Shown piece after piece: positions 57,305 to 64,000 of a stretch of 64,000 nt of DNA (the first letter of the stretch is position 1; each line of letters starts with the position of its first letter). Source of the stretch: Rhodobacter sp. (GTDB lineage: Bacteria; Pseudomonadota; Alphaproteobacteria; Rhodobacterales; Rhodobacteraceae); contig JAIYAE010000014.1 in NCBI GenBank assembly GCA_027489175.1, positions 438,491-502,490 of the forward strand, in the 5' to 3' direction. The notes under the pieces were generated by a model that was given only the letters and a program-made list of their open reading frames with translations, was not told the origin of the DNA and did not search any database. A program made the translations under genes and the position numbers.

Positions 57305-58495
57305 TTAAGCGCTGCGGAAAGCCAGCACTGCGTTCAGCCCACCAAAGGCAAAAGCATTGGACAGAACCGCCCCCACCCGCGCCTGACGGGCCAGGTTCGG
57401 CACCACGTCGAGCGGGCAATCTGGGTCGTCGGCCTGATGGCCGATAGTCGGGGGCAGCACCCCTTGGGTCAGCGCCAGAAGACAGGCCACCGCCTCCAGC
57501 GCGCCGGTCGCCCCGATGGCATGGCCATGCATCGCCTTGGTCGAGGATACCGGCGGAGGTGTGGTGCCGAAGACCTGCCGGATCGCCGCCGCCTCGCTGC
57601 GGTCATTGGCCAGCGTTCCCGTGCCATGCGCGTTGATGTAGCTCACATCGCCCGCAGCCATCCTAGCATCCGCCAGCGCCGCAAGCATCGCCCGCGCGGC
57701 CCCGTCAGGATCCGGCGCCACGATATCCCCGGCATCGGCGGTCATCCCGAAGCCAGCCACCTCGGCCAGGATCTTGGCCCCCCGCGCGCGCGCGTGATCC
57801 TCGGCCTCGAACACCAGCACCCCGGCCCCGTCGCCGATCACCATACCCTTGCGGCCCAGGCTGAACGGGCGGCAGGCGTCCGGGGCCAACACCCGCAACC
57901 CCTCCCAGGCCTTCACTCCGCCAAAGCACAGCATCGCCTCGGACCCGCCGGTCAGCATCACATCCGCCACACCGGCGCGGATCTGCTGCAAGGCCAGCCC
58001 CATCGCGTGGTTGGCGCTCGCGCAGGCAGAGGAGACGCTGAACACCGGCCCTTGCAGCCCGTAGGCCATCGACAGATGCGAGGCCGGGGCATTGTGCATC
58101 AACCTTGGCACCACCAGGGGTGAGACACGGCTCTTTCCCTCAGCGAAAACAGCGCGGTAGCTGTCTTCCCAAGTGCTGATCCCCCCCGCCGCCGTGCCCA
58201 GGATCACCCCGCCCCGCGGACCAAGGCCAAGGTCCAGCCCCGCCATCGCCATCGCTTCGGCCCCGGCGACCAGCGCGTATTGCGTCACCCGGTCGTAAAG
58301 CGGCATCCGGGCGGCGGGCAGGTCGGGTGCCCAATCCCGCACCTCGGCCCCGATCCGCACCGACAAACGGTCCGCATCACGAAAGGTCAGCGCCCCGATC
58401 CCGCAGCGCCCCGCCGCCAGCGCCGCAAAGGTGCCCGGCACATCCTGCGCCAGCGCGTTCACCGTGCCGATCCCGGTGATGACGACGCGCCTCAT
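57305..58495 (-). CDS. Beta-ketoacyl-ACP synthase II-like (FabF family)
   Basis: The 396-residue thiolase-fold enzyme has the Cys-His-His triad: Cys in SVSSACASANHAMG (about 160), His in YINAHGTGTLAND and His in MHGHAIGATGALE. It elongates acyl-ACP. The start overlaps the ACP stop by four bases, and ACP is followed upstream by lpxD, so the enzyme may elongate an acyl chain for LPS on a dedicated carrier rather than act in housekeeping fatty-acid synthesis. Confidence 0.88.
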   Translation of the reverse strand: MRRVVITGIGTVNALAQDVPGTFAALAAGRCGIGALTFRDADRLSVRIGAEVRDWAPDLPAARMPLYDRVTQYALVAGAEAMAMAGLDLGLGPRGGVILGTAAGGISTWEDSYRAVFAEGKSRVSPLVVPRLMHNAPASHLSMAYGLQGPVFSVSSACASANHAMGLALQQIRAGVADVMLTGGSEAMLCFGGVKAWEGLRVLAPDACRPFSLGRKGMVIGDGAGVLVFEAEDHARARGAKILAEVAGFGMTADAGDIVAPDPDGAARAMLAALADARMAAGDVSYINAHGTGTLANDRSEAAAIRQVFGTTPPPVSSTKAMHGHAIGATGALEAVACLLALTQGVLPPTIGHQADDPDCPLDVVPNLARQARVGAVLSNAFAFGGLNAVLAFRSA

Positions 58496-58770
58496 CGCTG
58501 GTCGATCAGCCGCGCCACGCCAGCCACAATGCCCGGAACGCTGGCAAAGTCGAAATCCGGCAGGTCGGGTTCGTTGGCATTGAAGGGGATGGTGATGCCG
58601 AAGCGTTCTTCCAACGCGAAGATCGCCTCGACCTTGCCCAGACTGTCCAGACCAAGGTCATCGACCCGCGCATCCGGCGCTATCTCGTACGGGGGCAGCA
58701 ATAGCTGTGCCGCCAGAATCTCGATCACCGCCGCTTCGATCTCTGCCCGCATGTCCACCTGCACGGTCAT
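58492..58770 (-). CDS. Acyl carrier protein
   Basis: The 92-residue acidic protein has the phosphopantetheine site LGLDSLGKVE with Ser43, followed by an IFALEERFGITIPF recognition helix. It is longer than housekeeping AcpP (about 77) and resembles specialised carriers such as rhizobial AcpXL. It is encoded between lpxD and a KAS gene (14-base and overlapping gaps), which suggests a carrier for LPS acyl groups. Confidence 0.88.
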   Translation of the reverse strand: MTVQVDMRAEIEAAVIEILAAQLLLPPYEIAPDARVDDLGLDSLGKVEAIFALEERFGITIPFNANEPDLPDFDFASVPGIVAGVARLIDQR

Positions 58771-58784
58771 TTTGCGGCCGGTTC

Positions 58785-59876
58785 CTACTCGGCTTCCGGG
58801 GCGAAGGGAACGCCCTTCTCCAGTGCCGCCACCCGTGAGGCCAGTCGCGGCAGACGGCGCAGCGCCTTCTGCATCTCGACATGCGTTTCCATCTTCACCG
58901 CCGGATAGCCCAGCAGCACCCGCCCCGCCGGCGCGTTGGTAAAGATCTTGGTGGCCCCACCCGCAATCACGTCATTGCCGACGAAGATGTTGTCATTGAC
59001 CCCACACTGCCCGCCCATCACCACCCGGTCGCCAATCCGGGCCGAGCCTGCGATGCCCACCTGCCCGCACAGCAGGCAATCGCGCCCGACCTGCACGTTG
59101 TGGCCGATGTGGACCAGGTTATCGAGCTTGGTACCCGACCCGATGGTGGTATCCCGGATCGTGCCCCGGTCGATGCAAACATTCGCGCCGATTTCCACAT
59201 CATCCCCAATGGTTACAGCCCCAAGCGAATATATCCGCGTCCAGCTTTGGTCCTTGATTCCCTCCCGCGTCCCCAAGGTCTCGCGGATTTCCTCGACCCC
59301 GGATTTCTCGGGCGTCACAAAGCTGAACCCATCTGCGCCGATCACGGCGCCGGGCTGGCAGATGAAGCGGTCGCCAATGGTCACCCGCGCGCCGATCCGC
59401 GCGCCCTGCAGGATCAGCGCATCCGCCCCGATCCGCGCCCCTTCGGCGATGGAGACATGGCTGGCAATTCGTGCGCCTGCCCCCAGCACCACGCCCGCGC
59501 CGATGGTCACGAACGGCCCGATGGCCGCCCCCGCGCCCACCACGGCTGAGGGGTGGACAATCGCCATCGCATGCACGCCCGGCGCTATGTCCGGCCCAGG
59601 GTCCATCAACCGCGTCAGCCCCGCCATCGCCAGCCGCCCGCGTGGCGCAAAGATCGCGGCCTGCAGGCCCATCCCTTGCCAATCCGCCCCCGGCCAGACC
59701 ATCGCCGCCCGCGCGCGGCCCTTGGCGATCCCGTCCGCATAGCGCGGGTCCATCGCCAGGGCGAGGGCGTCAGGCCCCGCCGCCGCCGGTTCGGCCGCAC
59801 CGGTCACCGTCAGGTCAAGATCGCCCGCCGCCTCGGCCCCAAGGGCGGCAGCAATGTCGCGGATCGTGTGGGGCAT
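58785..59876 (-). CDS. lpxD: UDP-3-O-acylglucosamine N-acyltransferase
   Basis: LpxD adds the N-linked hydroxyacyl chain in lipid A synthesis. The 363-residue protein has an N-terminal uridine-binding domain, a left-handed beta-helix built from hexapeptide repeats (about 110-320) and the catalytic histidine in [14 protein letters not shown], with GGQCGVNDN downstream. The lpxA, lpxB and fabZ genes usually beside it are not in this window; instead an ACP and a KAS follow. Confidence 0.95.
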   Translation of the reverse strand: MPHTIRDIAAALGAEAAGDLDLTVTGAAEPAAAGPDALALAMDPRYADGIAKGRARAAMVWPGADWQGMGLQAAIFAPRGRLAMAGLTRLMDPGPDIAPGVHAMAIVHPSAVVGAGAAIGPFVTIGAGVVLGAGARIASHVSIAEGARIGADALILQGARIGARVTIGDRFICQPGAVIGADGFSFVTPEKSGVEEIRETLGTREGIKDQSWTRIYSLGAVTIGDDVEIGANVCIDRGTIRDTTIGSGTKLDNLVHIGHNVQVGRDCLLCGQVGIAGSARIGDRVVMGGQCGVNDNIFVGNDVIAGGATKIFTNAPAGRVLLGYPAVKMETHVEMQKALRRLPRLASRVAALEKGVPFAPEAE

Positions 59877-59909
59877 GGCAAAACTCCGTCTGCGTCTTGA
59901 CGGACAGGA

Positions 59910-61511
59910 TTACCCCTGAACCCCGGCCAAGACCACCCCGGCCGCCTCCAGCGCCTCAAAGAGCTTGGCATCCCGCCCATAGACGTCGCGGCGGTAGCCG
60001 ATATGGCCCTTGGCGTCCGGATAGGCGGTGAAATAGACCAGATGCACCGGCACCGGCTTGACCAGATCGACCCGGGTTTCCTTGCCGGTTTCCAGATCGG
60101 CCTGAAACTCGGCCACCGGGTCCGCCGATTGCAGCGCAAGCAGGGCATGGGCCAGATCGAACGGATCGGCCACGCGGATGCAGCCATGGCTATAGGCCCG
60201 CACCTCATTGGCGAAAAGCGACTTCGACGGCGTGTCGTGCAGATAGATGTTGTAGGGGTTCGGGAACATGAACTTCACCAACCCCAGCGCATTCCCGTCC
60301 GAGGGCGGCTGGCGCAGACCGTAAGGAAAGCTGCGCGCCGAATAGGCGGCAAAGTCGACCGATCCGCGCGGCACCACACGGCCCCGCCCGTCAATCACTT
60401 GCAGATGGCCCACGGCATTGGGGTTCTGCTGCAACAAGGGCAGGTATTCGTTGACGATGATCGACCGCGGCACCCCCCAGGACGGGTTGATGACCATATG
60501 GTCCATCTCGTCGGAAAACTCCGGGCTGCGCTGGTCGGGGACGTTCTTGCCGATCACCACGCGCGTGTCAAAGACGGTGCGGCCATCCTCGATGATCTTG
60601 GCGCGGAAGTCGGGCAGGTTCACCCAGATATGCCGCGCTGACCGGTCGAAATCCAGCCAACGCTCGCGCTCCAACGCCACGATCACCGATTTCAGCCGCG
60701 CTTCGGGGCCGACGTTCACCTCGGCAATCGTGCTTTCGCTGGCACGTCCATCCGCCTCAAGCCCGTGGGCAAGCTGGAACGCCTGCACCGCGGCTTCCAT
60801 GGCGCGGTCGTAGCTGGCGGTGGCCGTGGCGCGCAGATAGCCCATCCGCATCAGCCGGTCGCGCAGCGCCACGACGGCGGCGCCGGTGTCGCCCGGCTCC
60901 AGCACCGAGGCTGGCACGGTTTCGCCCCAGCCGCCCGCGGCAATCTGCGCCTCAAGACCGATCTTGGCCTTCATCAGGTTCAGATAGGCGGCCGACTTCG
61001 GCAGCATCCATTGCAGAACGGCTTCCGGCTTGCCGCTGGCGATGCGCGTGAGCAGGGTCTGCGGATCGATCCGGTCAATCTCGCGCAGGATGCCGCCATC
61101 CACCTTGGCCGGGTCAATCGCGCCCGAGGTCAGGTCCCGCGCCCAGGCAAGGTAGGCCCGCGTCAGCGCCACTTCCACCCGGCCCCGGTCGCCCTCGGAC
61201 TCGGCCGCCTGCAAGGCGGCGGTCAGTGCGGCCGCGTCATAGCGTTCCACCGGCAGCCCATGGTCAGGCGCCGCCGCAATCGCCGCAAGGAAGGCCTGCC
61301 GCCGCGCGACATCATCCGTGCCGGTCCAAAGCGGCTCATATCCGGTCTTGGCATACCAGCCGGCAATCTCCGCCTCGTTCGAGGCGGCGACGGCCAGCGA
61401 TTGTGCAAAGGCTGACACCTCTGCCTTGGCCGGTGCGGGCACGAAGGGCAGCAGTGCAAAGGACAGGATCAGGGCAAAGGACGGCAGGCAGCGAGGGGCG
61501 GACCGGTTCAT
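59910..61511 (-). CDS. L,D-transpeptidase, YcbB/LdtD type
   Basis: The 533-residue protein has a signal peptide (after PAKA), an N-terminal scaffold with ALWTGTD-like WYAKTGYEPLW segment, a peptidoglycan-binding domain (about 205-270) and a YkuD catalytic domain ending in the motif YSHGCIRV (about 450). It forms 3-3 peptidoglycan cross-links. It is divergent from a MepK-like endopeptidase gene across 337 bases. ATG 61511 gives the normal length. Confidence 0.92.
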   Translation of the reverse strand: MNRSAPRCLPSFALILSFALLPFVPAPAKAEVSAFAQSLAVAASNEAEIAGWYAKTGYEPLWTGTDDVARRQAFLAAIAAAPDHGLPVERYDAAALTAALQAAESEGDRGRVEVALTRAYLAWARDLTSGAIDPAKVDGGILREIDRIDPQTLLTRIASGKPEAVLQWMLPKSAAYLNLMKAKIGLEAQIAAGGWGETVPASVLEPGDTGAAVVALRDRLMRMGYLRATATASYDRAMEAAVQAFQLAHGLEADGRASESTIAEVNVGPEARLKSVIVALERERWLDFDRSARHIWVNLPDFRAKIIEDGRTVFDTRVVIGKNVPDQRSPEFSDEMDHMVINPSWGVPRSIIVNEYLPLLQQNPNAVGHLQVIDGRGRVVPRGSVDFAAYSARSFPYGLRQPPSDGNALGLVKFMFPNPYNIYLHDTPSKSLFANEVRAYSHGCIRVADPFDLAHALLALQSADPVAEFQADLETGKETRVDLVKPVPVHLVYFTAYPDAKGHIGYRRDVYGRDAKLFEALEAAGVVLAGVQG

Positions 61512-61848
61512 TCAACACTCATTCCCAAGGACTTGGCAGCGACAGGCAATGGTTTCTTCAAATCCGTGCCACTGTCCATTCACAAACCGGTCGGGCTGCA
61601 AGTTGTCTGTCAGATTGTGTCCGCTGCGGCGACAATTTTGCCCTCAACCGATGCAATCGAACAACAACGCACAAATTTCCGTGTCGTTCAGCGAAAATTT
61701 GCCGATTCAGGTTGTGCTGCAAGCCGAGCGGGCAATCGAGGCTTGGGCTTCGAATCGACTTGTGCAATAAGCCAAGGGCACTTGGGGAAGAAGTTGCACA
61801 AAAGCTGCGCGAAGGCGGTCGAAGACAGCAACGGGGACAAGCGTTAGA
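61512..61848. other. 337-base intergenic region between ldtD-like and mepK-like genes
   Basis: Lower in GC than its surroundings and without a supported gene. It contains several GCACAA/TTGTGC words; the clearest pair is TTGTGCAA (61760-61767) with TTGCACAA (61794-61801), inverted with a 26-base gap. It must hold two divergent promoters, which I could not place with confidence. Confidence 0.4.
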
Positions 61849-62418
61849 ATGACGGACCAGAATAGTTTCGGTGTCACACGGCGTGGCTTGCTCGGCGTGT
61901 TCGCAGCAACGGCCGTGATTGCGGCACCTACCTACAGCAACGCATTCGGTTTGCTGAAGGGCTCGGGCGACATTCGCCGCATCCGCATGTACTCAGGCCG
62001 CACCGGTGAAAGCATCGACACGATCTACTGGATCGAAGGCGAGTACATTCCCGAAGTCATGAAGGAAATCAATCACTTCATGCGGGACTGGCGGTCTGAC
62101 GATACCGTTGGCATGGACATGCGGACCGTCGATATCATGGCCGCTTCGCACCGCTTGATGGACGTGACCGAACCCTACATGCTGCTCTCGGGCTACCGCA
62201 GTCCGAAGACCAATGCGATGCTGCGCTCGCGGTCCGGCGGCGTGGCGAAGAACTCGCTCCACATGAAGGGCCAGGCGGCAGACCTGCGGCTGAAGTCGCG
62301 CACGGTCGGTCAGATGGCCAAGGCGGCGGCGGCGTGCGCCTCGGGCGGCGTCGGCAAATACTCGCGGTCGAACTTCGTCCACATGGATTGCGGTCCGGTC
62401 CGCAGCTGGGGCGGCTAA
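61849..62418 (+). CDS. DUF882/M15-type murein endopeptidase, MepK-like, Tat-exported
   Basis: The 189-residue protein begins with a twin-arginine signal (VTRRGLLGVFAATAVIAAP) and has the zinc-site motifs SLHMKGQAADLRL (HxxGxAxD) and NFVHMDCGPV (HxD). E. coli MepK of this family cleaves 3-3 cross-links. The gene lies head to head with the LdtD-type enzyme that makes those links, as ycbB and ycbK are neighbours in E. coli. A UUCG-loop terminator follows. Confidence 0.88.
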   Translation: MTDQNSFGVTRRGLLGVFAATAVIAAPTYSNAFGLLKGSGDIRRIRMYSGRTGESIDTIYWIEGEYIPEVMKEINHFMRDWRSDDTVGMDMRTVDIMAASHRLMDVTEPYMLLSGYRSPKTNAMLRSRSGGVAKNSLHMKGQAADLRLKSRTVGQMAKAAAACASGGVGKYSRSNFVHMDCGPVRSWGG

Positions 62419-62441
62419 GCCCCGAAGACCTGCAGAAAAGT

Positions 62442-62462
62442 GGCGCCTTCGGGCGCCTTTTT
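62442..62462 (+). terminator. Intrinsic terminator with TTCG tetraloop
   Basis: GGCGCC (62442-62447), loop TTCG and GGCGCC (62452-62457), then five Ts. It ends the mepK-like transcript just before the convergent rlmE stop. Confidence 0.85.
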
Positions 62463-62475
62463 CATGCGAATTTTG

Positions 62476-63219
62476 TCAATCTTCGTCCTCAGCCTCCGCG
62501 GCCGCCTGCAGCTGCCGCCCGCGAAAGCCCATCGCGACCACAAACTTTTCCGAACTGTCGGCCCGGCTGGCAGGCGGTTTGACGTTCGCCACCTTGCGGA
62601 AGTTCTTCTTCAACAGCGCCTGCATCTCATTCTCGGCCCCGCCTGCCAGGACCTTGGCGACGAAGGTGCCGTCGTCTTCCAGCACGTCAAAGGCAAAGGC
62701 CAGCGCCGCTTCGACTAGCGCCACGATGCGCAAATGGTCCGTCGCCTTGTGCCCGCTCGCCGCCGCCGCCATGTCCGACATCACCACATCGGCCCGGCCA
62801 CCAAGCCAGCCCTTGACCAGTGCATCCGCGTCGTCATCCAGGAAATCCAGCTGGTGAAGCTCTGCCCCCGCAATCGGCTCCACCTCTTGCAGGTCGATGC
62901 CAAGGACGGTGCCCACCGGCTTTTTCGGGTTCTGCCCCAGCGCATTGACCCGCACCACCGCCACCTGACACCAGCCCCCCGGCGCACAGCCAAGGTCGAC
63001 CACCCGCGCCCCGGGTTTCAGAAACCCGTAGCGGTCATCCAGATCAATGATCTTGTAGGCCGCCCTGCCCCGGTAACCCTCTTTCTTCGCGCGGATCACG
63101 TAAGGGTCGTTCAGCTGCCGCTCCAGCCAAAGCGTCGAAGACAGCTTCCGCCCCTTCGCCGTCTTGACCCGCACCCGCAACTCCCGCTGGCCCCGGCCCG
63201 AGGTTGGTTTTTCCGTCAT
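62476..63219 (-). CDS. rlmE: 23S rRNA (U2552 ribose-2'-O) methyltransferase
   Basis: The 247-residue RrmJ/FtsJ enzyme has SAM motif [15 protein letters not shown] and the K-D-K-E catalytic tetrad seen in [30 protein letters not shown] and [11 protein letters not shown]. It has an extra basic N-terminus (about 30 residues) and an acidic C-terminus relative to E. coli RlmE. Its start overlaps the Ppx/GppA stop by four bases. Confidence 0.94.
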   Translation of the reverse strand: MTEKPTSGRGQRELRVRVKTAKGRKLSSTLWLERQLNDPYVIRAKKEGYRGRAAYKIIDLDDRYGFLKPGARVVDLGCAPGGWCQVAVVRVNALGQNPKKPVGTVLGIDLQEVEPIAGAELHQLDFLDDDADALVKGWLGGRADVVMSDMAAAASGHKATDHLRIVALVEAALAFAFDVLEDDGTFVAKVLAGGAENEMQALLKKNFRKVANVKPPASRADSSEKFVVAMGFRGRQLQAAAEAEDED

Positions 63220-64000
63220 GTGTAAGGCCCGTCCCCAAGAATGCCGTCGCTGCTCATCTGCGCGTAAAGAAGCCCCTCCCTAAGGCCCCGGTCGGCTACC
63301 GACAAGCGGTCCGTGGGCCAGATCCGCATCAAGGCCTGCAGGATCGCCGCCCCCGACATGATCAGCGCATGGCGGTCGCGCCCGATGCGGGGGTCATTCC
63401 GGCGGCCTTCGGGGCCCAAGGACAGATATTCCCGGATCACCAGATCAATCTGGTCCGAGGTCATCTGCAGCCCATCCACCTTGGTCCGGTCATAGCGCTT
63501 GAGGTTCAGAAAACTCGCCGCAACCGTGGTGACCGTGCCGGAGGTGCCCACGATCTGAAACCCTTCGCGCGGGTTGTTGGCATTGTAGGGGCTGAAACTG
63601 GCCAGGTTTTCCTCGAAGAACCAGCTCATCAGCGCGAACCGCGCGGCGTCATCATCCACGTCAATGAACTGGTCCTTCAGCGTCGCCACGCCAAGCGGCA
63701 CCGAAATCCAGTCCACTACGCGTGCCACGGCCCCCTCGCCTTGCGCATCAAACCCCATGTGCAACCGCATGATCGCCTTTGGCCGGTCGGGCGGGGCCAC
63801 GGCAGACAGGTCGATCCACACCAGCTCTGTCGACCCTCCGCCGATATCCACGACCAAAAGCTGCTCGGTCGTCGGACTGACCAGCGGCGCGCAGGAAATC
63901 ACCGCCAGCCGCGCCTCTTCTTCGGGGGCGATGATTTCCAACTGCAGCCCGGTCTCGCGGCGCACCTGACGGATGAAGTCGCGCGCATTCCGCGCCCTGC
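63216..64000 (-). CDS. Partial Ppx/GppA exopolyphosphatase family, N-terminus beyond right edge
   Basis: The frame is open from the right edge to 63216, about 261 codons. It contains [20 protein letters not shown] and the phosphate-binding [15 protein letters not shown] of the ASKHA fold, then [16 protein letters not shown]. It should hydrolyse polyphosphate or pppGpp. The GTG at 63965 is inside the conserved region, so the true start lies outside the window. It overlaps rlmE by four bases. Confidence 0.9.
   Translation of the reverse strand, partial: RARNARDFIRQVRRETGLQLEIIAPEEEARLAVISCAPLVSPTTEQLLVVDIGGGSTELVWIDLSAVAPPDRPKAIMRLHMGFDAQGEGAVARVVDWISVPLGVATLKDQFIDVDDDAARFALMSWFFEENLASFSPYNANNPREGFQIVGTSGTVTTVAASFLNLKRYDRTKVDGLQMTSDQIDLVIREYLSLGPEGRRNDPRIGRDRHALIMSGAAILQALMRIWPTDRLSVADRGLREGLLYAQMSSDGILGDGPYT

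Noticed and set aside
61760..61801. TTGTGCAA/TTGCACAA inverted pair as an origin or DnaA-box region
   Set aside because: The words do not match the DnaA box, and no dnaA, dnaN or parAB genes are near; a long 26-base gap also weakens the case for a single operator.

Overview
The window is GC-rich chromosomal DNA from an alphaproteobacterium, most likely a member of the Rhodobacteraceae (Rhodobacter/Gemmobacter/Tabrizicola-like). I infer this from codon use, a fused-type PntA, DUF3422, IalB-family and ScfR-type proteins, and short GC-rich intergenic repeats resembling those seen in that family. The genus cannot be fixed from sequence alone. I found no rRNA, tRNA, CRISPR array, insertion sequence, integrase or phage gene. 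Both ends cut through genes.

Layout: (1) 1-3772: partial membrane protein, MarC-type membrane protein, retropepsin-like protease, then holC and pepA on the minus strand. (2) 3918-11396: an envelope-biogenesis run on the plus strand, lptF-lptG-lptD-surA-pdxA-rsmA, with start/stop overlaps at several joints. (3) 11422-17279: a serine-cycle module on the minus strand (sga, malyl-CoA lyase, mtkA, mtkB), divergent from an ScfR/RamB-type regulator, with perfect dyads in the shared promoter. (4) 17334-24867: a dimethylglycine/sarcosine dehydrogenase-like flavoprotein, a choline-kinase-like protein and a very large hybrid sensor kinase. (5) 24945-34922: a DUF1501/DUF1800 pair, an acyl-CoA ligase, DUF1304, an M20 amidohydrolase, a short Hsp70-like protein, a DAO-type oxidoreductase and an ArgE-like deacylase. 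(6) 35179-40987: a complete peptide ABC transporter in the order D-F-A-B-C. (7) 40984-50568: DUF6544-like and DUF3422 proteins, pntAB, ICMT-like, YbhB-like and AraC proteins, then kynureninase, RidA and GNAT. (8) 50772-54467: a lipoprotein L,D-transpeptidase, then a D-lyxose isomerase-MATE operon divergent from a TetR regulator over a perfect 27-bp operator. (9) 54464-64000: a HerA-like ATPase, a 522-bp gene-less stretch with two plus-strand terminators (candidate small RNAs), IalB, a KAS-ACP-lpxD operon, an LdtD-type transpeptidase divergent from a MepK-type endopeptidase, rlmE and a partial Ppx/GppA.

How the genes work together: three blocks serve the envelope. LptDFG and SurA handle LPS transport and outer-membrane protein folding. 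The LpxD/ACP/KAS trio probably tailors lipid A acyl chains. The LdtD/MepK pair and a second L,D-transpeptidase make and cut 3-3 peptidoglycan cross-links. The metabolic centre is C1/C2: the flavoprotein could supply one-carbon units from methylated glycines, while Sga, malyl-CoA lyase and malate-CoA ligase carry the glyoxylate side of the serine cycle, probably under the neighbouring acyl-CoA-responsive regulator. The peptide transporter beside deacylases and an amino-acid oxidase suggests peptide and modified amino-acid scavenging. I see no clearly novel system. The best leads are the serine-cycle control region, the two candidate sRNAs, the ACP-KAS-LpxD operon, the repeat families and the Tat-signal/no-signal DUF1800/DUF1501 pair.
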